A stretch of 64,000 nucleotides of DNA from Lucifuga dentata (lineage: Eukaryota; Chordata; Actinopteri; Ophidiiformes; Bythitidae), in contig VXCM01000904.1 in the NCBI GenBank assembly GCA_014773175.1, positions 248,001 to 312,000 on the forward strand, in the 5' to 3' direction. A program made the translations under genes and the position numbers. This document shows, in pieces, positions 1 through 12,700 of the stretch. The notes below the pieces were generated by a model, which was not told the origin of the DNA, did not search any database, and was given only the letters and a program-made list of their open reading frames with translations. How positions within the stretch are numbered: the stretch's first letter is position 1; each line of letters begins with the position of its first letter.

Positions 1-452
1 TATGTGCCTTTTATGAGTGTCTATTGTATTACTTAGGATGTAACAACCAGATCAAGCACACTTTATGGTTTGTTGTGAAATTATGTCAGATTTTACTTGA
101 TTTTTGTTTTGTTTATTGCAAGGGAAATGTATGTGCTTAATGTACAGCCTATTTACTGCCGCTGTCTGTCTCTGGCTTGGTGTTTGACCTAGAGCAACTG
201 AAGAAATATGGCTTGGCTTGAAATGCTGGTGCGTATTAAAAGTTTTCTATACGTCCAAGATGTTCTTTACAATGAAACTATGAGCAGTAAAGCCAGCAGC
301 TGCCCATTAGATCTGGTAGACATTTCATACACTTTCAGATTCATTTCAACATGGAGGTTTCAGTGTCAAAGAACAACTGTACTGCACAACATCTGAATTC
401 TAAAGCTTCAATGTGAAAAAGAGCTGAAAGTAGGACATGGATCTGCTCTGAC
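1..452. other. Intron 11 of slc2a15, left edge of window
   Basis: No terminal GLUT exon, stop codon context or other gene is seen here. The sequence is AT-rich and unremarkable. Confidence 0.6.
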
Positions 453-580
453 CTCTAGGAAGGGAAACATAAAGCCAATGGTGAAGTTGGACAACCAGTT
501 GAGGCAACCTGCCACCGTGTAGGCAGCCGGTCGGTGCGACTGCTTAAATAGCTCAGCTGTGATCAGGAAGGGAACACCAG
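453..580 (-). CDS. slc2a15: slc2a15 exon 11 (segments 10-11)
   Basis: 128 nt, encoding residues 396-438. It reads [19 protein letters not shown] then [16 protein letters not shown], diagnostic of the SLC2A family. The exon ends with a GTCAGA donor, so at least one more exon must follow. No PETK-type C-terminal exon is visible in 1-452, so it lies left of the window. Confidence 0.93.
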
Positions 581-3500
581 CTTCATACAGCATGATGAGA
601 GATGAACAAAAGAACATGAGATTATTTCAAAGTAAATATTTTGATTAAAGCATTCATGATATATTTTTACCTTATACAGTTCATCTAAAGTCTATAGAGA
701 TCATCTATAATAGCTATATTAGTCTGATATAACTAGACATCATCCTAAACCATCATAATACAAATCACATTATTCAACCACTCAACAAAACTGTATGAAT
801 CTATTGGGTGCTATGAATTTAACAACATCACTCTCATTCATCAGTTACATTATCAATATTCCCACTCAGAACAATCCTTTGGCAGTCATTCAAAATAAAC
901 TGAATATAATAAATGACAAATACTTCTCAAGCTGTAATGGTATTTGATTAAGCTCCTTTTTATAAAGTTCATTATGTGTAAAACTCTGATCATGAATTGA
1001 TAAGAGAGGGACGTGTTTGTCAGCCCGGCAAAACTCCAACTCAAAACCGAAACAGAATAATTTAGCAAGCCTTAGGCAATTCATAAGTTTGATATGTAGG
1101 ATGTATGAGATGGTGTCTTCACTTTAAAAACATAATTCTTCATTGTTAGGAGTGAAAGCTATGATCGAGAAATATGCATTAGTAAAAGCTCTAATGACGA
1201 GCTTTCCGAATGATGTCCTCATTATCTGTGCATGATAATTGCATATATAAAGGTTTAATATTGTCAAACCAATAACTAGGCCATAATTTGTCAACATCTG
1301 TGGTATGTACGATGGCTTCATTGTGCATGCAAGGTTTTGTCTGAAGGAAACCATATTCATCATCGCTAGCTTATGAACAATGAGCCATTAAAAGTCTAAT
1401 TGCTGTAACAGAAATCCTCGTCTATGTGCTGAGATATAGATTTTGCCGGCTTGACGAATGATTTTATGTAAACCAGATTCACTGCAATTCATCATCCTCG
1501 CAGGTCCGCTCAACATGGCTCCCAACGATGTAAACTATTTCCTCTTAATTCACTTCACTCAAGTCTGCCAGCATACAAATGGCTGTAAAAATGGATGTAC
1601 TGTGGTAGTTATGATTTCCTAATTTACAGGAGTAATGAAATACAATATCTCTGCATAGTGAGAAGAGGACAAGAGGGAGAGTTGCTAGTTTTCAGGCTTT
1701 TGGTGCCTGCCATTGTGAAAGCTTCCAGCAGGGAGCAGTGTTACCTTATGACAGATAAACACACGTGTTTATGCATGTGTAGACTGGAATGGTACCAAAG
1801 TGTATTTACCAAATCTATTACATCTACGGAATCTTTTCCAATGTGTCAATAGTAAAGTTTCTGTACTGGGTGTATTTCATGTATTTTTTTTTTTACCTGG
1901 TCCTATGCAGAAACCAGCAATAATCCCAACAACACAAGCTACACTGATGTAGCGCATGAGGGCTAACTCTTCCTAAAATTACAAAAGCAGAAGTCAGTCA
2001 TCAAACATGTTGTTTCAGTTAATACATTACTATGTATTATTAATATATAGTAATACATACAATCAGCTGTAAAGTAACTCAAAGGCACAGGGTATTAGGC
2101 TGAGTGATCAGTGCCCATTTAGGCGGCATTCAGTGATACATTAAGATTGTTCATCCATCAATAAGACATGATTAATCACCTATCATTCAGCTTCTATCAG
2201 TACTCCTTTGTTTAACTGTATCATTCAGAAATTAAAAGGGATTTTCCAAACTTTACTTCGTCAGTATTATCAAGCAGAAAATGTTTAGGAGAATATATAT
2301 CTATATATATACATATATATATGGTTTTTTGTTTTGATAATCAGGCAGATGTTTGTTATTTTCTCTTAAAATTTAAAATTTACCTGTCCTTCACCACATA
2401 AAAAACAAAATATTCCCTATTCCCCAATATTCCTTCAAGTTAACAGAATATATTTTAGACATACAGCACATCAGATTAGTTTGTACCTGATAGAGGACAG
2501 ACACAGTGATCCCAGCACAGCAGAGTCCCATGAAGAGGAAGCCACCAATCATCAGAGGTCTTCTGCCAAGCCGCTCAATAGTAAAGCACTGAAAAATAGC
2601 CAAACAAGCAGGATCCTTCAGTGTGGCCACCCAGCAGCATCAAGCAAGGAAACAAGTAACAGTTGACTCTTTATCCTGCAGCCATGTTTCATGTGTCTTG
2701 GTGCACAAAGCGGTACACAGGCTGTGTATTTTATGAAACATGTTAATACCGCATTAAAACTGCCATATCACAAATACTTCAGATAAAACTTTACATGCTA
2801 ATTTTGCCATCATTCCCACATGTGTTCTCATCCATCCATCTTCTAAACCCATTTGTCCTGTTGAGGGTCATGGGGGGCTGGAGCCTATCTCAGCGGTCAT
2901 AGGGCGAGAGGCAGGGTACACCCTGGACAGATCACCAGTCTATTGCAGGGCTGACACAGAGACAGACAAACACATTCACACCTATGGGCAATTTAGAGTT
3001 CCCAATTCACCTGACATGCATGTCTTTGGAGGTGGGAGGAAGCTGGAGTACCCGGAGGGAACCCACGCGGACACGGGGAGAACATGCAAACTCCACACAG
3101 AAAGGCCCTGCCCTGGCCGGGAATCAAACCCAGGACCTTCTTGCTGTGAGGCAACAGCGCTAACCAATGCACCACTGTGCCGCCCTATATGGGTTCTCAT
3201 TAATAAACCAAATATGATGTCATCATCTCAGTATTTTTCATGTTTGGGAAGAGGTGAAAATCTGAGGAAGTGGGTGCTGAAGTAGTTCAAAAACCAAAAA
3301 AAAAAAAAGCCCTTGCTCACTTCATGTGTCAGGCTCAGAACTTATCAGTCAACATTCATACTGATATAGTTATATTTATATAGATATAATTATAGTTACT
3401 TGACTGTGTTCAATGTGTAAAAATGCCTGCTTACCCCCACCATTCCAGAAATGACTTCAATGGCACCAGTTCCCACTGTTATGTACTGGATGTGAGGATC

Positions 3501-6500
3501 TGGGATTCCGGCATTCTTGAATATGTCATTTGTGTAGAACCAGATCTAAAATTGACAAAAATATGAAGTTCATAAGAATATGTGAGACTACTGATAAGCA
3601 CATACACTTACACACACAGTCTTAGAACTCAGAGTTTGCCTTTTCTTGTGGAGAGATCATCAGACTAACCATCACTCGTGTCTGAGATACGGCCTTTCAT
3701 CAATATGGACTTCTGACAACTTCTCCCCTTGAAATTAATTTGTGTTATTCTCATTAATCATACTTTGTTGATGCAACATCCATCATTGAAGTGGTGTGGA
3801 CAAGATCGTGATTGGTGCAGCTAAACGCTGTCTTGTTGATTTAGTAACCATGCATATAGCATTTCATCACCTTTCTGGCACTGAATTATGCAAACACGTG
3901 CGTATCCAGACTGAGAGAATCTATGGATTCACAGAAAAGCTGCATAAGATCATATTGCTTTATTTCCTTGTATTAAGATAAGAATTATTTTATTTTTTTA
4001 TTTAGTCAACTGTCTACCCTCTCACCCACCCACCCATCCACCCACCCATCCATCCATCCATCCATCCATCCATGCAGCTCTTTTAGGTTATTTCCAAGGT
4101 GTTGCTGACCAGCTGACTGATCTAAACCCTCCATGAGTTCATCACAAGGTCTCCTCCCAGTTATACACCCAAAGGGTGACACTTAGAGACCACCCTTACG
4201 AGGTGCCTGAATCACCTCAGCTGAATCCTCTAAATTAATTCTGCTCATTCTACTCTTATATTTATCACAGGTGATAGGTATGGTACTCATCACTGCATTT
4301 ACCAAAAGGCTGGTTGGCCCTCTCTTGCAGAAAGATGTGAAAAACATTGGTACCTATTCATTTATAAAGCCATTATTGAATCATCTTATATATCGTCACT
4401 GTTACATTGATCTTCTGGTCCTTATCCTACACGTTTTAGCAACTGGCTCATGCTTCAGGCCCCTCGCATTCATACTGATTTGGGTAAAACTAGGTCTCAT
4501 GGAATAAATTGCAATGCTCTCTAAAACTCAAAACTCTTGTAACTGTTGGTCAATTTATATCAATTGTAGCAGAACATCTGTCAATGGTCTGTTATTGTTT
4601 TAATTAATTTGTTTTTTTATTGCTGTTTGTGTGCTCTCGATGTCATTGTAAATGAGAGCATGCCCTCAATGATTCTCGAGAAATAAAGGTTTGAAATGAA
4701 TTCAGAGTAGCAGCAACTCAACTCCACAGTCATCGTGGATCACTGAGCAACACATTTAATGTTATGAAGAGAATGATTCATTCAGTCACTACTAAATTTG
4801 TGACTATATGTGAGGGGTCAGAATAAAGACTGACCAAGAGAACACCAGTCTTGATTTGTAGCCAGTCTTCTGCAGCCACTGCTAGCAACAAAATGAAGCA
4901 TTTTTCCTTTGGTCTTTTCCTGTGATTTTCTGTAAAATTGTAATTGAAAATTCTTTGTTCATAAATTTCCTTCCCCTTCCATTTCTTTCATTCCATTAGA
5001 CTCTCCCACGTTTTCAAAGCAGTGTATGCATTCCAAAAACTTCTCTTTTAAAAATCATATATTAATACTTGTGCATTTACTAAAAACAGCAATATGTGTT
5101 GGTTTGTTGTTTTGAGGAAATGCTTTTATAACAATTAATACTATAAATATCTTAGCCATTAATAAATTAGTCGAGGCAAGTGTCCTACTTTTTTCCATCT
5201 TGCCACTAATAATTTTTCCATTTTGGGGGGTTATTTCTGTTTGATTTTTGTGTTGTCTGACTTTGTGGCACAGATTTCAAGGGACACAGTGTCTTTCTCT
5301 GCATGTTTGAAGCCTTGAGGCATTTCTAACTGAAACAGCTGGAAAAGTGGGACTCAGCAAGGTGTAACCAATCATCCTACCAGTATTTTGAGATATGTAT
5401 TAAGTTAAATACATGCAAAGATGTGTTTTCGCTGAGTGTGTGGATGGGGGGCCTTCCTGAGTGGGTATCACTGATAGAATGGACTAAGAGATAATGAGGC
5501 ATGGTCCTATTTCTACCTGCTTAGTCACTCAGTGGATGAATGAGAGGTTGTGTGGACAGAGCAAGCACAGCTAGGAACATGTGGAGTGAACTGTAGCAAC
5601 ATGATCTCTCACTCATAACTCCACGAAAAATAACATTTGTACATCCAAAATTGGCACACACACTCACACACATACCAAAAAGATAACTTTATCCCTGGTT
5701 CAACCCTTCACACAGACCCATAATCCTAATCCCCCTCACCGCATCAATGCCTGACAGCTGCATGCTGATGTTGACCACAATGATGGTGATGACCTGCCAG
5801 CGAACACATCGGTCCAGCAGCAAGCCTCGGACAGAGATGGTCCGGACAGAGGATAGAGAGCGCTGTTCCTCCTGCATCTCCTCAACCTCCGCCTGGATGT
5901 TGCCTTTAGAGCGATACCACTTGAGGGCTATGGGACCAAAGACAGAGGGGAGAGGGAATTCAACACAAATCCCACAATAACTTCAAAAATTCCAGATGTG
6001 GCATAACAAAATGTTTAAACAGCATTTCAACAGCGAGCAACAATGACAGGTCCAGGCTCTTTTTAGTGGTGATTTGCAGTGGTGTGCTGTGACAAGGACT
6101 GACAGCCACACCTCCTAATCATAAAATGCAGATTTTTCCAGGTTATTTCAGCAAACCGATTCAAGTTTGTTATCAAACATCATGGAATCAAAGGACTTTA
6201 ACCACAGAACTGACTGATCACGCCATGCAGCTCGTGTGCAGATGGTCCCTGACTGGAGAAAGACCAGCAGGAACAAGTGAACACAACATGCACACTCAGA
6301 CCAAAGACTGCGTACTAAATAAGCAGGCACATGTTACTAATGACGTTCACCTAGTGACTTTATTCAAGTTGGGCTAAATTAAGAAAAGTCTATCCAAACA
6401 GCAAAAGCAATCTCTAGGTTATAGTGCTACAATGAATTTAAAATTTAAATGTCTTGAACAAACACAATAAGGAATTTGGTGGAAGATGAATACACTATCT

Positions 6501-6731
6501 AAAGTTTTAGACTTGTTCTGTGTTTATTGCTCTTACTGTAGATACTGAAGCATATAATACTACAATAAGTAAATTTATAGGTTAATTTTGCTTTTAATAG
6601 GCTTAGTGTGTTAACATTTGGATCCTGCTGACTGTTACACATTTAAATGGAAACTTGGATATTTGTTACATAATAATAGGGTGTTATCAGGGGATTTTAT
6701 TATGTTGTCTTCAGAAGCTGATAATTTAGAG

Positions 6732-6762
<31 letters not shown>

Positions 6763-9700
6763 CGAGAGAAAACTATGAGAAAACTAAAGGGAGAGTCCAC
6801 TTTCCCACCTGCAATAGTGGCATGCACATTCCCTCTCTCTATCAACAGGTAACGTGGACTCTCTGGAAACCATGGCAACAGCATCACCTGGAAAATGGTA
6901 GGAACCACCACAAGGGACAGAAGCAGAGGCCAGTACTCTTCCTGTGTGGAAACACATTTAAAACAACAAGGTTGAGATGAAAGGTTTTTACCTGACAATA
7001 GCAATATGTCACTGTGCTAAATTTAAGCCCTACATCCATCAGATAAGTTTAGTGCAGTTAAAAAGTACAATATTTCCCACTGAAATATATTTGGGGTAGA
7101 AGAACAAAGCTACTGAAAACAGAAATACTCAAGTAAAATAGAAGCACCTCAACACAGTATTTAATCACAGTACAAAGTAAATTAACTGTTATTTTCCATC
7201 TGTGTACCTTTCCTAGAAGTTCTTGGAGCCCCAAGACCTGAGCAATGAAGACTCCAAGACAGATGTGGATGCTGGGCACAAGGCCCAGGAAGCCTCGCAG
7301 GTTCTTGGGGGCAATTTCACCCAGATACATAGGCACCACACTAAGAGAGATACCTATTGAAAAGAAAAACAGATGCATTAACATCGGCCCAAGATAAGCA
7401 CAACTTAAATCATGTTTCATAACACAAAAATTATCTAGAATGAATATCAAAAACATGTTTTCATCATTTTCAGGTTTATAGATTGTAATTCCATGGTCAT
7501 TTATACCTTATGCCATATGTGCAACTTAATATTTAGTGGATATATGATGGATCAGTACCTATGTGATGAAAAGCCTATAGGAAACAGTGGTCAAAAAATT
7601 GCAAAAAAGACAGCAATGAACAAAAGAAAAACACTGGAAGCACTTCAAATGCAAAAAGTGATCACTTATTCCCGTAAAATAACAGTTTTGAATAGGCTAC
7701 TTCACTGACACTGGCACTCTTGATGAATAAAAGCAAAATGGGATTTGGAAAAAAAAAATCTTAATTGTTTATCCTCTTAACCTTTCATTCAAAATACTAA
7801 CAAAAATATAACCTTTACTTAGAGTAAAATAATTGAAAGGAATCCATGTCCAGCAACCTATGCACCTATCTGTATTTGAGCTGATAAAGGACTGTGGTTA
7901 TTTACTGTTAATTAACAAATAGCAAAATTGGATCTATCAATCTAAGTTAAAGCAGCAGTAATCATAGTGATATAGCACCCAGCCCTACATATTAGAATTT
8001 AGTTAAGGCCATTCAGGAATCAGCTAAGCCTACCTGAGTGAACCCCTGTGATGAAGCGTCCAATGATGATCATAACAGGCATCCTGCATGCTTGGCTGAA
8101 GCCCATGAGAGTGCCTGCTATAAACACCAGTACAGCAGATCTGATCAGCGTCCCTTTCCTGTTTGTACACACAGTGTTCCCACGTTACTCAACTTACTCA
8201 AAGAATGACATATGTGTTACATGCAACGAGCTGAAATGCATGAGGGTATTGCACAAATACATACACAAATCATCCACAGACACAGACACAACACACACAC
8301 TCTAACCTTCCATATTTGGTGACAAGTGTGCCCACCAGCAGAGCTCCGGTCATCCCACCAATAGCAAAGACAGACACAGTGAGTGAGTACATAAGAGTGA
8401 GGAACTCCTCATCTGCATTCCAGCCATAACTGTCTGCTATCGTCTGGTTGTAGAAGTCCTTAATGTACTGGTGAAAAGAATGATTGAATGAATGAATGAA
8501 TGAATGAATGAATGAATGAATGAAANCTTAATGTACTGGTGAAAAGAATGATTGAATGAATGAATGAATGAATGAATGAATGAATGAATGAAAATAGTAC
8601 CACTGTTACTAAATTTGATTTATTTCTGCACGTGAATTACCATGTCCACAACTCAAATAAGCCTGTTGCATAAAGATGGCAGACAAGAAATTTGACCTCA
8701 ACAAATCATTACTCATTTCCCACAGTGTAAAACGTCTATATGTAACCTGCCATGTAATAAAAGGAGGGTGTAAGATGGAGGGATAACAGACATCAGCTCA
8801 TCTTCACGTACCTTATTCACAGCCATTACATGATTTTCACCAAGTTCATTAGTCATGCCATCAAACTCAAATTGATAAAAGCAAATGTAATGGAAAAGGA
8901 TTATAAACTGCATCCTTGATAAAATGACAGTAGTTCTACTTGTGGATGAACAAAATGTGATACAAGAGCCATCAATGTTCCTTCAGGTTTCATTCAGGAA
9001 AATCCAATCCATTAATTTTGCTCAAAAGACACAAACAATTAATTTACTGTAATGGAAACATTAGAAAATTAGACAAAAGAGAGAGTTCATAGTAGCTTAA
9101 ATTAATTACTTTGTAGCTTTAATTAATTACATTATTTATTTATGTATTTATTTCTTCATGAATTGTTCAGTCATACAGGAATATAAATGTTAAGTAGTGG
9201 GAGTGTAAAGCAAAGGTACTATTTAGTTGTATGAGTAGGTCTATTTGTCTTTATGTGAAAGAGTAACATGTCACATACACAGTGGCTATATTACCTTTAA
9301 TGATATATTCTCCTTGACCAAACTTTAAGGGCCCTATTTTAGTAAATCAAACAACAGACCCATGTGCGCTGTTCAAGGTACAGTGCCAAATTTTGGGTAT
9401 TTTTGTGAGCAGAAGCTCACAGAAACAGAATGCATTGTCATGGTCACGGTGGTGTGTTGGCTTGGTTATGAGCTGGTAGCAATCACACTCGAACACACTG
9501 GCTGCTCTCATTCCCTTTAAAAGCTGTTCTCTTGCCACTACGACATGCTGACAGTTTGGTTATAGAGTCCTGAATCCACTGAGAACTGCAAGTGTAAATA
9601 TAAAGCAGCTCAAATAAGAATCTGACAGAACAGATTCTGTTTAAGTTGATTTTGTGTTTCATGACACTGAAAGTCCAGCTATCACTGTGTTTGTGTACCG

Positions 9701-12700
9701 AAATGCGGTTTAATTTGGTATCATTATGATCCACACAATAACCACATCTGCAGTTATATACTGAGTTATTATTAAAAAATGCACCTGCATAAACTAATCC
9801 AATGGAGTACAAGAGCCATGTGATAAATCCTTCCTTTATGAATTTTATAATGTTGAGTTTTGTGTAGATTCAACTCTATGTCATTTCTGAGGCCATAGTT
9901 AGTTAAGATCAACATTAGAAACACATTTGATTTGAATTCATAATCATCCAATGTGATGTGCACAAGAACCTGATTGATTTGTCAAAGAACCCACAGTCCA
10001 TCTGATGTGCTTAATCGTGCTTTGATTGATTAATGCCTCACACAAATTAGAGCCTTCAGCTACAATACATACCTGTTGCTGAAAAAGAGAAGGCCTACAT
10101 ACATGCAAGCATTTGCAGATGAGAGGTGCTGCTAAGAATCAGATGTTAACCATTACTCTGCCTTGCTAACACTATCACCTTAATTAAAATTAAACTGTAT
10201 TCTTGCTGAGCATTGTGATGTGCCTGCTGGTCAAGAATGTAGAATCAAAGTGAAACAGACACCAAGTAGAGGTTTTTGTGCAACATTGGAGGAGTTGATG
10301 CAGGTGTGACTTAGTGAACAAAGCGGTGCACAGAGCACTGATGACCTGCAGAAGGCACAAAACATGATGAATCCTGACACCAAAATTGCAATGTGATGCA
10401 GTTTATCAGTGACACTCCCCCGCTGCACCTTTCTCCTCTCACTAAAGACTACTGTGCATCATCAAACTACATAAAAGAAGCAGGTGAGGAAATAAAAACT
10501 CACTGAAACTGAAAAGAAAAACAAAAATTAGGAAAAAAAAAAATCACATGCAACAATAGAGCTCTAAGTCTAGAGACCTTAGAACAGTTGGATTCAGAAC
10601 TATACGTACATCATCTGGCTTCTGATGCCTTCAGTCCACCTTCAGTCTGTTGGAACTGTACATAAAGTTAAAGAAACAATAACTGAACAATGTGTTTTCT
10701 GTCGCTTGAATCCAAATTGGAACCAAAATTTAATGGGCCCTGGACCATGCCCCTCCCTTCCACCAAGTTTTGTCAGAAATTTGTTCACAACTTTTTGAGT
10801 AATCCCGCTAACAACCACAAACAAACCAATACACAAACTAACAGACATCAAGAATATAACCTTGATGGTGGAGATATTATCACTGACTTTCTTTCAGCTT
10901 ACGTCACTGAATTCTACTCCCTCATTTCCCGGTCAAAATTAAATTACAATAAGAAGCCTCTTTAACAAAAGCTTACATAATAATTTTCTCTTCTTCTTCT
11001 TCTTTTCCTTTCGGCTTTCCCTTCAGGGGTCACCACAGCGAATCATCTGCCTCCATCTAACCCTATCCTCTGCCTCCTCTTCTCTCACACCAACTAACTT
11101 CATGTCCTCTTTCACTACATCCATAAATCTCCTCTTTGGTCTTCCTCTAGGCCTCCTGCCTGGCAGTTCCAACCTCAGCATCCTTCTACCGATATGTTCA
11201 CTATCCCTCCTCTGTACATGTCCAAACCATCTCAGTCTGGCCTCTCTGACTTTATCTCCAAAACATCTAACATGCGCTGTCCCTCTGATGTACTCGTTCC
11301 TGATCCTATCCATCCTCGTCACTCCCAAAGAGAACCTCAGCATTTTAGTCTCTGCTACCTCTAGCTCTGCCTCCTGTCTTTTCCTCAGTGCCACTGTCTC
11401 TAAGCCATACAACATCGCTGGTCTCACCACCGTTTTGTACACCTTTCCTTTCATTCTTGCCGAGACTCTTTTGTCACACATCACACCTGACACTTTTCTC
11501 CACCCATTCCAACCTGCTTGCACACGTTTCTTCACCTCTTTTCCACACTCTCCATTGCTCTGGACTGTGGACCCTAAGTACTTAAAATCCTCCACCTTCT
11601 TTATCTCTATTCCCTGTAACCTCACCATTCCACTTGAGTCCCTCTCATTCACAGCCATGTATTCTGTCTTGCTGCGGCTAACCTTCATTCCTCTCCTTTC
11701 CAGGGCATATCTCCACCTCTCTAGGTTTTCCTCCACCTGCTCCCTGCTCTCACTACAGATCACAATGTCATCTGCAAACATCATAGTCCAAGGGGATTCT
11801 TGTCTAACCTCATCTGTCAGCCTGTCCATCACTACAGCAAACAAGAAGGGGCTCAGAGCTGATCCTTGGTGTAGTCCCACTTCCACCTTGAACTCCTCTG
11901 TCACACCTACGGCACACCTCACCACTGTCTTACAGCTCTCATACATGTCCTGCACCACTCTAACATACTTCTCTGCCACTCCAGACTTCCTCATACAACA
12001 CCACAGTTCCTCTCTCGGCACCCTGTCATATGCTTTCTCTAGATCTACAAAGGCACAATGCAGCTCCCTCTGACCTTCTCTGTACTTCTCTATCAACATC
12101 CTCAAAGCAAATACTGCATCTGTAGTACTCTTCCTTGGCATGAAACCATACTGCTGCTCAGAAATGCTGACTTCTGCCCTTAGTCTAGCTTCCACTACTC
12201 TTTCCCATAACTTCATTGTGTGGCTCATCAACTTTATTCCTCTGTAGTTGCCACAGTTCTGCACGTCTCCCTTGTTCTTAAAAATTTTAATAATAATTTT
12301 ATAAACTGAAAAACATGTTATATATCTCTGCTAACACTGAATCAGTTCTCCTTTACCATGGCATTCCAACCAAAATAAACACTTGAGGAAGTCTGTAACA
12401 AGTTTAGTGCTCTGATAATCAAATTTAATGACCAAGAAACAAAACCAGATCATTAGTTCATTAAGCATCCTATAAAAACTCTTTAACCATAATTGAATTC
12501 TGAGCTTTGCATGCTCAGCATCATTTAACCTTCTATTTTACCTAAAAGCTGACATGACACAACAAAGTCACTTGACTTTAACTAGGAGAAGGAGTTATGT
12601 GTCAATATTCGTGAGTGAGTAAGTAAGCGTTAATATTGGGGAGTGACACTTGAGCCACACGTACCACTCAGATTCTCAACTAAAGTGAACTAAAGTAAAA

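Noticed and set aside
3016..3285. Plus-strand frame with [20 protein letters not shown]
   Set aside because: It is translated LINE tail sequence, a common false protein in fish gene sets.
4271..4507. 78-codon hydrophobic frame in intron 7
   Set aside because: Lies on the other strand inside an intron and matches no family I know.
11102..12073. 323-codon open frame on the plus strand
   Set aside because: It is the antisense shadow of the RTE-like reverse transcriptase and has no protein motif of its own.
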